Origin: an uncultured Ruminococcus sp.
GTDB lineage: Bacteria > Bacillota > Clostridia > Monoglobales > Monoglobaceae
Assembly: GCA_902797885.1 (NCBI GenBank)
Contig: CADBUP010000177.1
Coordinates: forward strand, 1 to 35,598
DNA length: 35,598 nt
Direction of reading: 5' to 3'
This document shows, one piece after another, positions 25,687 through 31,926 of the stretch; position 1 is the first letter of the stretch, and each line of letters opens with the position of its first letter. The notes beneath the pieces are model-generated. The model did no database searches. It had not been told where the DNA came from and was given only the letters and a program-made list of their open reading frames with translations. Both the position numbers and the translations under genes were made by a program.

Positions 25687-25721
25687 AATATCTATAACGC
25701 TGCATCAGACATGACAACATT

Positions 25722-25754
25722 ATCAGGGATTTATGATAATCATAAATCCCTGAT
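25722..25754. terminator. Perfect 16-bp palindrome, probable transcript end or operator
   Basis: The 16 bases 25722-25737 are the exact reverse complement of 25739-25754, with one central A. Folded as RNA this gives a stem of about 14 bp with a tiny loop. What follows is only weakly T-rich (TGAGATTTG), so it is not a textbook intrinsic terminator. It lies between the SLH block and the next gene, whose Shine-Dalgarno begins 15 bases after it. It could end the upstream transcript, act as a processing site, or be a dimer-binding operator. Confidence 0.55.
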
Positions 25755-25778
25755 TGAGATTTGAATATGGAGGCAATT

Positions 25779-26318
25779 ATGTATGTATTAATTGGGAATA
25801 ATACCAAAATGAAAAATGATATATGGGCCGGAAACACAACATGTCCAAACTGCGGACAAAAACATGATTTTCATTTAATGAAATTGGTTCAAACTGCAAC
25901 AGTATTCTTTGTTCCCGTAATTTCTGTGACACAAAAAAGGTACTTGGTCTGTGATTCTTGTCAGTGGGCAAAAGAACTAAAAAGATCAGAATATAATGAA
26001 ATCAGAAAAAAACAAATGAATATCTTAGATGAAGGAAGATTTCCCAAAGATATTATAAGACAAGATTGTCATCCAGATGGGGTAAGTATAATTTGGAGAA
26101 TTTTAAAGCTTATAGTTTCTGGTGGATTTGCAACATTTGTGTTTCTTTCGTTTCTGTTAATGGTAATAGAGGAAATTAAGGAATCAGGTGATTTAAGTGC
26201 ATTGCCGTTGTTTTTTATGATAATACTTATTTGTGCTATTCCCTTTATGCTATCTCTCAAAAACTTTATCCCTGCTTGGAAAATGAAAAAAGCTTATGAT
26301 GAATTAACAGGAGAATAA
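25779..26318 (+). CDS. Zinc-ribbon membrane protein (zinc_ribbon_15-like)
   Basis: 179 aa from ATG 25779, preceded by GGAGG at 25769-25773; the in-frame TTG at 25761 is further from good signals. The metal site has a different layout from the other ribbons: Cys22 and Cys25, then after a hydrophobic TATVFFVPVI stretch Cys58 and Cys61, matching the zinc_ribbon_15-type small proteins (CPNCG...YLVCDSC). Two membrane helices follow (about 113-131 and 145-163), and the ends are charged. It overlaps nothing and is 2 bases from the ADP-ribosylglycohydrolase start, so the two are co-translated. Role unknown. Confidence 0.75.
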   Translation: MYVLIGNNTKMKNDIWAGNTTCPNCGQKHDFHLMKLVQTATVFFVPVISVTQKRYLVCDSCQWAKELKRSEYNEIRKKQMNILDEGRFPKDIIRQDCHPDGVSIIWRILKLIVSGGFATFVFLSFLLMVIEEIKESGDLSALPLFFMIILICAIPFMLSLKNFIPAWKMKKAYDELTGE

Positions 26319-26320
26319 AT

Positions 26321-27475
26321 ATGGAAGATAAGAGAAAACACGAGATTTTATTAAATTCAATAAGAGGGTGTCTTTTTGGCGGAGCTTTTGGAGATGCACT
26401 TGGTTATCCTGTTGAATTTATGAATTATGATAAAATCAAATATGAATATGGTAAAGATGGGATAACAGAATTTGATCTAAGAAATAGTGAAAAGGCTTTA
26501 ATATCGGATGATACACAAATGACACTCTTTACAGCAAATGGAATCTTATACGGACACACAAGAGCATGTTTGAGAGGAATAGCAGGACCTCTTTCAGGTT
26601 ATGTTTTTAAAGCATACGAACAATGGTATCAAACACAAATAAATGCATATTACTTGAATAACACGTCTAGTGAGTTTTGGATATTTAATATAGATGAATT
26701 CCATAATTCTAGAGCACAAGGAAACAGTTGCATGTCTGCTATTGCAAATTCAAACGGCTTAGGAACGATTGCGAATCCCGTGAATGATAGTAAGGGATGT
26801 GGTGGAGCTATGAGGGTTGCACCAATAGGTTGTTTTTCGGCGGCAGGACATTTAGGTGATGAATATGATGCATCTATGGAGTCAGCAAATGTTGCTGCAC
26901 TTACACACGGACACCCTCTTGGATACATTTCCGCCGCATTTGTTGGGTGTATGGTGTGCCTGATAATTAAAAATAGGATTATTGATAATAATCATAGTTT
27001 GTATAGTATTGTTAATATGACATTGAATGTGATTAGAACTCAGTTTGGGGATAATCAGTATTTTAATGAATTGAGAGATATGATAAACAAAGCTGTGGAT
27101 TTATCAAAATCTGCTATAGATGATATCGATGCAATAACAAGCATTGGAGAGGGATGGGTTGCAGAAGAGGCAATTGCAATTGCTTTATATTCAGTATTGA
27201 AGTATTCATCAGACTTTAACAAAGCTATAATTTGTGCAGTCAATCATAGTGGTGATAGTGACTCTACAGGTTCTATTGCAGGAAACATCCTGGGGGCTCA
27301 TCTAGGGCTGTCTGCCATTGATCCAACATCTGATCGAGTGATCCAAATCGAGGCCTACAATGTAATATTTGAAATAGCTCAGGACTTGGTTGATGGTTGC
27401 CAAATGACCGAATATGGTTCATACAATGATGTTAAATGGAATGCAAAATATATAACTGGTAAATACGGAAAATAA
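26321..27475 (+). CDS. ADP-ribosylglycohydrolase (DraG/ARH family)
   Basis: 384 aa; AGGAG about 8 bases before the ATG. The motif order is that of the family: GCLFGGAFGDALGYPVEF at the start, SDDTQMT (Asp63, Asp64, Thr65) for the first metal ligands, GGAMRVAPIG, LTHGHPLGY, and the second metal site NHSGDSDSTGSIAGN (Asp312, Asp314, Thr316). All Mg-binding residues are present. Such enzymes remove ADP-ribose from proteins or nucleic acids and reverse ADP-ribosyltransferases. No transferase gene is in the window. Possible roles are immunity against an ADP-ribosylating toxin, for example a type VII cargo encoded elsewhere, or control of an endogenous modification. It is coupled to the zinc-ribbon gene upstream and to a small membrane gene downstream. 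Confidence 0.95.
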   Translation: MEDKRKHEILLNSIRGCLFGGAFGDALGYPVEFMNYDKIKYEYGKDGITEFDLRNSEKALISDDTQMTLFTANGILYGHTRACLRGIAGPLSGYVFKAYEQWYQTQINAYYLNNTSSEFWIFNIDEFHNSRAQGNSCMSAIANSNGLGTIANPVNDSKGCGGAMRVAPIGCFSAAGHLGDEYDASMESANVAALTHGHPLGYISAAFVGCMVCLIIKNRIIDNNHSLYSIVNMTLNVIRTQFGDNQYFNELRDMINKAVDLSKSAIDDIDAITSIGEGWVAEEAIAIALYSVLKYSSDFNKAIICAVNHSGDSDSTGSIAGNILGAHLGLSAIDPTSDRVIQIEAYNVIFEIAQDLVDGCQMTEYGSYNDVKWNAKYITGKYGK

Positions 27476-27497
27476 TTAAAAAGGAGGAAGTATTATT

Positions 27498-27767
27498 TTG
27501 AGTCTTTTATATAGCATAAGCAATTACATAGGATATTTTATAATATTATTGATTTTTCTAATCGTAGCAATTATTGTCGGGAAAAAACCTGCTGGATGGA
27601 TTGTGTATGGGATAGGTGCATTTATTCAATTGCTATCTCTTTATGGCAACTACCAGTCTTATAGTGCAATGGGTTTTGGAGCAGCAATGAGTTCGTACTG
27701 GTTGATTTATATTATATTGTTGATCTTGTCTGCAATAATTATTGTATTGCGCGGACCTAAGAAATAG
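27498..27767 (+). CDS. Small three-helix membrane protein
   Basis: 89 aa. The start is TTG 27498, 10 bases after AGGAGG (27482-27487). Three hydrophobic segments (about 12-28, 34-50 and 65-83) separated by short polar turns make up nearly the whole protein, with a Gly-Pro-Lys-Lys end. No family recognised. It is 22 bases after the ADP-ribosylglycohydrolase gene and is followed by a terminator-like hairpin at 27815-27844, so it is the last gene of the large cluster. It could be a membrane anchor or immunity-type protein, but nothing in the sequence shows this. Confidence 0.7.
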   Translation: MSLLYSISNYIGYFIILLIFLIVAIIVGKKPAGWIVYGIGAFIQLLSLYGNYQSYSAMGFGAAMSSYWLIYIILLILSAIIIVLRGPKK

Positions 27768-27814
27768 TCTGTATTTAAGATTATATTTTTAACAGTTTAA
27801 AACAAGTAGTCAAG

Positions 27815-27853
27815 AAAGGCGGTTGGTTAAGAACGATCGTCTTTATTGTTTTG
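27815..27853 (+). terminator. Terminator at the end of the large cluster
   Basis: The RNA can form an 11-bp stem between 27815-27825 (AAAGGCGGTTG) and 27834-27844 (CGATCGTCTTT), using three G-U pairs, with an 8-base loop and the T-rich tail ATTGTTTTG. It lies 47 bases after the last membrane-protein stop and separates the signalling cluster from the XRE regulator. Confidence 0.65.
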
Positions 27854-27897
27854 TGTAAAATACATAAAAGTATATGTAAATAAATTTTTATACAAGC

Positions 27898-27960
27898 ATA
27901 CTGTGTTGTAATTTTTTATAATTAAATGTGATAAAATTATAATGGGAGTGTACACAGTAT
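27898..27960 (+). promoter_or_regulatory. Promoter region of the XRE gene flanked by inverted 9-bp half-sites
   Basis: ATACTGTGT at 27898-27906 and its exact reverse complement ACACAGTAT at 27952-27960 flank the AT-rich promoter region, the second copy ending on the regulator's start codon. Between them TTGTAA (27906-27911) and TGATAA (27929-27934) are 17 bases apart and could be -35 and -10. The layout suggests auto-repression by the XRE protein binding both half-sites. The repeats are seen; the binding is inferred. Confidence 0.5.
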
Positions 27961-28303
27961 GGACAAGAATGTTTTAGGAAATAAAATCAAACAATTACGA
28001 AAAGTCAAAGGCTTATCTCAGGAGAAACTTGGAGAAAAATCTGATTTGACACAACAACATATTTCACGAATAGAAAATGGCATTACAATGCCGAGTATTT
28101 CCACATTGTCAAAGATATCGAAAGTATTTAATATTCCTATAGATGACTTAGCAGACATAGATATCAGAGATCGTGAGGATAAGTACACATTAGCGATTAT
28201 TAAAAAACTTGATTTTCTTGGGATTGAAGATAAATGCAAGGTGGAAGGATACATAGATAGAATCCTTGATGAAAACGGAATAGAGAAACATATAATTAAA
28301 TAA
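27959..28303 (+). CDS. XRE-family transcriptional regulator
   Basis: 114 aa. Residues 4-60 are a Cro/C1-type helix-turn-helix: IKQLRKVKGLSQEKLGEKSDL for the first helices, TQQHISRIENG for the recognition helix region and PSISTLSKISKVF for the supporting helices. The C-terminal half (about 65-114) is charged and helical, as in dimerising small repressors. GGGAG at 27944-27948 gives a fair ribosome-binding site. The start codon lies within the right half of an inverted repeat (27952-27960), suggesting autoregulation. A strong terminator follows 11 bases after the stop, so it is monocistronic. It separates the envelope cluster from the recombinase region and may be the repressor of the mobile element. 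Confidence 0.92.
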   Translation: MDKNVLGNKIKQLRKVKGLSQEKLGEKSDLTQQHISRIENGITMPSISTLSKISKVFNIPIDDLADIDIRDREDKYTLAIIKKLDFLGIEDKCKVEGYIDRILDENGIEKHIIK

Positions 28304-28314
28304 TTAATCCCACG

Positions 28315-28340
28315 AAGCAGACTAAACACAGTCTGCTTTT
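28315..28340 (+). terminator. Intrinsic terminator of the XRE gene
   Basis: AAGCAGACT (28315-28323) and AGTCTGCTT (28330-28338) form a perfect 9-bp stem with a 6-base loop; the run TTTT ends it. It starts 11 bases after the XRE stop codon. Confidence 0.9.
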
Positions 28341-28378
28341 ATGGCCCAAATAAAAAATATGAAAGGCGAGTGAGAGCA

Positions 28379-28474
28379 ATGGAGGCAATATCAATTTCAG
28401 AACATTTCTGCTTGATATTTATGAATATTGCGATTGTGATGCTTGCCTTTCGATCGGGAAACCAAACATCATAG
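28379..28474 (+). CDS. 31-aa hydrophobic peptide, possible holin-like type I toxin
   Basis: ATG 28379 to TAG 28472-28474, with AAGGCGAG about 8-15 bases upstream. The peptide starts MEAIS, has a hydrophobic core (FCLIFMNIAIVMLAF) and a short polar tail with Arg. Size and layout resemble the holin-like or Fst/Ldr-type toxic peptides often found near mobile elements in Gram-positive bacteria. A strong terminator (28510-28540) follows. A cis-antisense RNA would be expected for a type I system; I could not find a clear promoter for one, so this stays a suggestion. Confidence 0.45.
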   Translation: MEAISISEHFCLIFMNIAIVMLAFRSGNQTS

Positions 28475-28509
28475 GATTTTTGTCCTTTTTTTAAAATATA
28501 AGAGTTTTG

Positions 28510-28540
28510 GCATCACGCAAAAATGCGTGGTGCTTTTTTT
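28510..28540 (+). terminator. Strong intrinsic terminator
   Basis: GCATCACGC (28510-28518) pairs with GCGTGGTGC (28525-28533) over 9 bp with one U-G pair and a 6-base loop, followed by seven T residues. It closes the transcript of the 31-aa peptide gene. The 210 bases after it hold no convincing gene, only an AT-rich stretch with a possible promoter (TTTACA at 28698, TATAAG at 28719) for the leader ORF. Confidence 0.9.
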
Positions 28541-28752
28541 GACCTTATTTTTTTGTAGGCTTTTATCACAATTACTCGATTGTTGTAAATATTTAATTTT
28601 ATTTGATGTTTTATAAAGGAATTTGATGGACGATTTATGGTGTTCGACAACAGCGTTCGACTGCATATTCGGAAGAAAAATAGTAAAATAATAGTAATTT
28701 ACACTAAAAATATAGATATATAAGGATTATTGACAAACGGAGGTTCAAAACA

Positions 28753-28866
28753 ATGAAATTGCAAATCTTATACATAAACAATGGGAACATTGTAGATATA
28801 TACGTTACTTTTACGAAATTTGCTGCGATAGGTGCTTTGTACGATAAAGGGGGCAGTAGCTCTTAA
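28753..28866 (+). CDS. 37-aa leader peptide ahead of an attenuator
   Basis: ATG 28753 with a very good GGAGG 7-8 bases upstream; TAA at 28864-28866. The peptide begins MKLQILYINNGNIV and ends GGSSS, with no membrane helix or recognised domain. What makes it likely to be translated for regulation is position: part of its coding sequence (28817-28828) can pair with the left arm of the terminator at 28906-28933 and so forms an antiterminator. Ribosome position on this ORF would decide which hairpin forms. The downstream genes that would be controlled are the sigma-like protein and probably the RNA and recombinase genes. No run of a single rare amino acid is seen that would reveal the signal. Confidence 0.6.
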   Translation: MKLQILYINNGNIVDIYVTFTKFAAIGALYDKGGSSS

Positions 28867-28939
28867 AGATACATAACGACAAGCACATCGCATAAGTGTA
28901 GGATAGGTGTCGCAGCAAATTCGCTGCGACACCTTTTTT
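28816..28939 (+). promoter_or_regulatory. Antiterminator/terminator switch (attenuator)
   Basis: Two alternatives share one strand. The terminator is GGTGTCGCAGC (28906-28916) with GCTGCGACACC (28923-28933), 11 bp, then six T. The antiterminator is AATTTGCTGCGA (28817-28828) with TCGCAGCAAATT (28910-28921), 12 bp perfect. A supporting helix GTGCTT (28832-28837) with AAGCAC (28881-28886) is also possible. The first antiterminator arm lies inside the leader ORF, so translation should influence the choice. All pairings are read from the sequence; the switching behaviour is inferred. Confidence 0.65.
28906..28939 (+). terminator. Intrinsic terminator of the leader region
   Basis: A perfect 11-bp GC-rich stem with loop AAATTC followed by TTTTTT, 39 bases after the leader ORF stop. 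One of the two most stable hairpins in the window. Confidence 0.92.
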
Positions 28940-29025
28940 CTGTCTTTATGAGGTGCCTATGATAAGTTCTAAAAATTACTCCGGATATAAAAGGATAATT
29001 AATAGCAGAACTTTAACTCGTTTTC

Positions 29026-29067
29026 AAGATCGCATGAAAGCCGGGTATCGGCTTTGTGCGGTCTTTT
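29026..29067 (+). terminator. Two-part hairpin terminator before the sigma-like gene
   Basis: Outer stem AAGATCGCA (29026-29034) with TGCGGTCTT (29057-29065), inner stem AAAGCC with GGCTTT around GGGTATC, then a T-run. It is the fourth terminator in under 800 bases and sits about 110 bases upstream of the sigma-like gene, so that gene needs read-through or its own promoter in 29068-29160. Confidence 0.8.
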
Positions 29068-29139
29068 TAATTTTATGCACATATAGTCAATGGACCAAGC
29101 ATTGGTTCTCATATTACATAAGGTATCCATAGTGTCCCA

Positions 29140-29165
29140 ATTCGAACTCACACAAAAATTCGAAT
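29140..29165. repeat. Inverted repeat abutting the start of the sigma-like gene
   Basis: ATTCGAA (29140-29146) and TTCGAAT (29159-29165) are inverted copies 12 bases apart; each contains the palindrome TTCGAA. The right copy touches the Shine-Dalgarno GGAGGA of the sigma-like gene, so a hairpin or a bound protein here could limit its translation or transcription. Confidence 0.45.
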
Positions 29166-29178
29166 GGAGGATACTAAA

Positions 29179-29589
29179 ATGTCAAAAAAATATTATTGGA
29201 TATTGGACGGAAAATATTACGAGGTTTCAAAGGAAACTTATCAAAAATATAAGAAAGAGCATGACCATAGCAAAATGCTTCAAGAATATGAAAACGAAGT
29301 TCATATCTTTTCACTTGATGCAATGGCGGCAGCAGATATAACAGGCTATGGCGTTATTGCCGATACAAATGTAAATGTTGAAGATGAAGCGATACATAAT
29401 ATTATGCTTAGCAATTTAAGAAAAGCACGCGAAACACTTTCAAGTGACGAACAACTGTTGCTTACACTGTTATATGACGAAGGTCAAACGATGGGAGAAA
29501 TCGGTAAGATTTTGGGGGTAAGCCAACAGGCAGTTAGTAAAAAACATAGCAAAATTATAACAAAATTAAAGAAAATTTTAAAAATTTAA
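29179..29589 (+). CDS. Sigma-70 region 4-like protein of a mobile element
   Basis: 136 aa from ATG 29179; GGAGGA at 29166-29171 rules out the in-frame ATG at 29164. The N-terminal half has a short aromatic start (KKYYWILDGKYYEVSKETY) followed by charged helices. The C-terminal ~60 residues are a sigma region-4-like helix-turn-helix: LSSDEQLLLTLLYDEGQTM, EIGKILGVSQQAVSKKHSKI, then a Lys-rich tail. There is no region 2, so it cannot be a full sigma factor. Small proteins of this kind are common regulators in clostridial conjugative and integrative elements, near recombinases, as here. It lies downstream of an attenuator and upstream of a structured RNA. Confidence 0.85.
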   Translation: MSKKYYWILDGKYYEVSKETYQKYKKEHDHSKMLQEYENEVHIFSLDAMAAADITGYGVIADTNVNVEDEAIHNIMLSNLRKARETLSSDEQLLLTLLYDEGQTMGEIGKILGVSQQAVSKKHSKIITKLKKILKI

Positions 29590-29660
29590 AAATTTTTGGT
29601 TGTAGAAAATCAAAAAACCTCCCTATTAAGAATAGTGAAGGGGAAAAAAGATGTTTCTCC

Positions 29661-30000
29661 TCGCTGAACCTTGACAATTGAATACCCAACAGCGAATACG
29701 TTGGTGACAATCGGAGCGATCTTAAAATGCGCCAAGACTGCCTGTGAGGTTTTAAACCTTATAAAATGAACTGCCTAAGATTAAGGTACGAGCGTACTAC
29801 CCATTTATAAGAGGCACAGAGAATTGCTTACTGTGCTGCCAAGATGATTGTCAACGATAATGATACTCCCACATGGTCGATATCGAGTGTGGTCCGGGCG
29901 GATGCCGGGATGGTGGAACTCCAGTGATGCTTTAAGCTAAAAGCAGTTCGTGTGTATGCCCGTATGTCAGGGGACAGGAATAATACTGATTTGGAAATTT
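29661..30000 (+). ncRNA. Candidate structured non-coding RNA, unrecognised class
   Basis: The ~490 bases 29590-30083 hold no plausible gene, are locally richer in GC than their surroundings and fold extensively. Helices visible by eye: TCGCTG 29661-29666 with CAGCGA 29690-29695; CGTT plus GACAATC (29699-29712) with GATTGTC plus AACG (29846-29856), a long-range 11-bp closing helix; GCACAG 29814-29819 with CTGTGC 29831-29836; CCACA 29869-29873 with TGTGG 29888-29892 around the palindrome TCGATATCGA; and TGCTTT 29928-29933 with AAAGCA 29940-29945. A possible promoter is TTGTAG (29600) and TATTAA (29624). A very strong terminator at 30049-30078 would give a transcript of about 400 nt. I cannot assign it to tmRNA, RNase P, 6S or a group I/II intron. 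It lies between the sigma-like gene and the recombinase genes. Confidence 0.6.
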
Positions 30001-30048
30001 AAGTTTAGTAAAAATAAGAAATACGACTTTTTAAAAAATCTCCGGAGG

Positions 30049-30078
30049 AGCAGGGTGATATCTATCGCCCTGCTTTTT
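30049..30078 (+). terminator. Very strong terminator ending the structured-RNA region
   Basis: AGCAGGGTGATA (30049-30060) pairs with TATCGCCCTGCT (30063-30074) over 12 bp with one G-U pair, followed by TTTTT. It stands 27 bases before the next start codon, so it either ends the structured RNA or attenuates the recombinase operon. Confidence 0.9.
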
Positions 30079-30104
30079 CGAAGGTGTACACGGAGGAATA
30101 TATT

Positions 30105-30275
30105 ATGATGAATGACAAAGAAAAGAATATGGCAATGTACGGATATATCATATATATGTTTGGTAAGTTGGCAGAAGAGCATGAAATGATTAAAGAGAAC
30201 CTGCCGGAACTTAAAAAGAACATTCAAAAGCAGTTAAATGTGGATGTAGTTAATGTTGCTTTTGATACAGTTTGA
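30105..30275 (+). CDS. 56-aa helical protein upstream of the recombinases
   Basis: 56 aa from ATG 30105 (a second ATG follows at once at 30108); GGAGGA at 30092-30097 fits. The protein is charged and helical: MNDKEKNMAMYGYIIYMFGKL, then EEHEMIKENLPELKKNIQ and a short hydrophobic end. It has no membrane helix of full length and no domain I recognise. A gap of 88 bases separates it from the first recombinase. Its size and position fit a small element-encoded accessory such as a directionality factor or repressor, but this is only by position. Confidence 0.65.
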   Translation: MMNDKEKNMAMYGYIIYMFGKLAEEHEMIKENLPELKKNIQKQLNVDVVNVAFDTV

Positions 30276-30363
30276 CCGCTTCTTTTTGTTGGTATTGGTG
30301 ATGGACTTTTAAGAAAAAATGTAGTATTGTGTGTGTTGAAAAACAGAGAAAGGAGAGCTTAGA

Positions 30364-31923
30364 ATGGCTGAAGTAATTATAATCAATCCAAAAGAAAAAA
30401 TCGACATAGCCACTGATGAAATCAAAGTGGCTGCTTATGTTCGAGTGAGCAGTGATTCTGAGGATCAAGAAAATTCCTTCATAACACAGTACGACTACTA
30501 TGTTGATAAAATCAACAAAACACCTGAATACCGATTTGTAGACATATATGCAGATAGCGGAATAACAGGAACAGAACTTGACAAAAGAGATGAGTTCAAC
30601 AGAATGTACATAGACTGTGCAAAAGGCTTGATTGACTTGATATTAGTAAAATCAATATCAAGATTCGCCAGAAATACTTATGACTGCATCGACATGGTGC
30701 GAAAATTAAAAAATCTTGGAACGAATGTAATATTCGAAAAAGAGACAATTGATACAAGAACAATGACAAGCGAAATAGAACTTGCTGCCCTCAGTTCGAT
30801 GGCGCAGGAAGAATCGGTATCGCTGTCAAAGAATGTGCGACTCGGAATACAATTTAGGATGAAGAATGGCACATTCAAACAAGGACGTCTTCCATACGGA
30901 TACACCCTTGGAGAAGACGGAACTTGGGTAATAGTCGAAGAACAGGCAAAGATAGTAAGAATGATATTCAATGCTTACATAGGCGGTACAAGCCTGAACA
31001 AAATAGCAAGCGAATTATCCAAGGCAGGAGTTATAAAAAATGATGGCACATCAAAATGGATTGGCAGGTCAATATCCTACATAATCAGAAATGAAAAGTA
31101 CATGGGAGATGCACTCTTGCAAAAATCATATACAGATGACTTCCCATTCAAATCTCACTTAAATAAAGGTGAGAAAGACATGTACCGTGTAAAAAATCAC
31201 AATGTGCCGATAGTGTCAGAAGAAATATTTAATAAAGCAAATAGTCTTCTGGACGAGCAAGTCAATAGATTTTACAAAGAAAACAGCTCACAATCAGACA
31301 GTGTATTATCAAAGATGATGTTCTGCGAGGAATGTGGTACGATGTTCCGAAAGAAATCAGGAAGAATCAATATTTATTGGGTGTGCAGAAAGAGAGATCA
31401 CGATGCAAGCCTATGCCCAACACCTCAGATCGCTGAAAAGGTTGTGTGCAACGGATTCGTAAATATCTACAACCGCCTCGTTAACAATGTGGAAATTATC
31501 CTCACCCCAATGCTCGGACAGCTAAGCGGATGCAAAGAAATAAGGCTGAGGAGCAAGGGTGAGATTGAAAATATAAATAAAGAAATTGCAAATATAACAG
31601 AGCAGATTCTGGTACTCGGAAAGGCAAATGCCGATGGGTACATAGAATCTGCTTTATTTATGCAAGAATCCAATGAACTTAATATGAAATTGGCTAAACT
31701 GAAAAAGGACAAGAAAATGATCCTTGGCAACGATGAATGCGACAAAGCATATAAGAAAACAGAACAGCTTATAAACATCCTGAAAAAGACAGGACCGATA
31801 GGGGAGTTTGATGAGAAAACATTCAAGAGAATTGTCAAACGCATCCTTGTAAATAAAGATAAGGTCCTGACATACGAACTCATTAACGGCTTGAAGATTA
31901 AATTAGAATATAGTGAGGTGTGA
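30364..31923 (+). CDS. Large serine recombinase 1
   Basis: 519 aa; AAAGGAGAG about 7 bases before the ATG. Residues 20-165 are the resolvase catalytic domain: YVRVSSDSEDQENS with the nucleophile Ser29, DIYADSGITGTELDKRDEFNR, and VKSISRFARNT with catalytic arginines. Residues 170-290 are the recombinase domain (LPYGYTLGEDGTWVIVEEQ, IGRSISYIIRNEKYMGDALLQ). About 316-355 is a zinc-ribbon domain (CEECGTMF...YWVCRKRDH) that binds the outer attachment-site motif. A coiled coil follows near 400-470, the module that governs synapsis and integration direction. The length is at the normal size for the family. A catalytically complete integrase, 3 bases ahead of the next gene. Confidence 0.95.
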   Translation: MAEVIIINPKEKIDIATDEIKVAAYVRVSSDSEDQENSFITQYDYYVDKINKTPEYRFVDIYADSGITGTELDKRDEFNRMYIDCAKGLIDLILVKSISRFARNTYDCIDMVRKLKNLGTNVIFEKETIDTRTMTSEIELAALSSMAQEESVSLSKNVRLGIQFRMKNGTFKQGRLPYGYTLGEDGTWVIVEEQAKIVRMIFNAYIGGTSLNKIASELSKAGVIKNDGTSKWIGRSISYIIRNEKYMGDALLQKSYTDDFPFKSHLNKGEKDMYRVKNHNVPIVSEEIFNKANSLLDEQVNRFYKENSSQSDSVLSKMMFCEECGTMFRKKSGRINIYWVCRKRDHDASLCPTPQIAEKVVCNGFVNIYNRLVNNVEIILTPMLGQLSGCKEIRLRSKGEIENINKEIANITEQILVLGKANADGYIESALFMQESNELNMKLAKLKKDKKMILGNDECDKAYKKTEQLINILKKTGPIGEFDEKTFKRIVKRILVNKDKVLTYELINGLKIKLEYSEV

Positions 31924-31926
31924 AGT

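Noticed and set aside
28642-28661. Two GTTCGAC copies 13 bases apart, considered as a LexA box
   Set aside because: They are direct repeats and the inverted reading has a 3-base instead of 4-base spacer, so the Gram-positive LexA consensus is not met.
28959-29132. 57-residue ORF beginning MISSKNYSGYKR
   Set aside because: The terminator at 29026-29067 lies in its middle, the Shine-Dalgarno spacing is only about 3 bases, and the product looks like no protein family.
29090-29341. 83-codon frame overlapping the sigma-like gene
   Set aside because: It runs in another frame through the well-supported sigma-like gene and has no ribosome-binding site.
29671-29699. TTGACA as a -35 box with GAATAC as -10
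   Set aside because: The -10 match is poor, and the sequence lies in the loop of a likely RNA hairpin.
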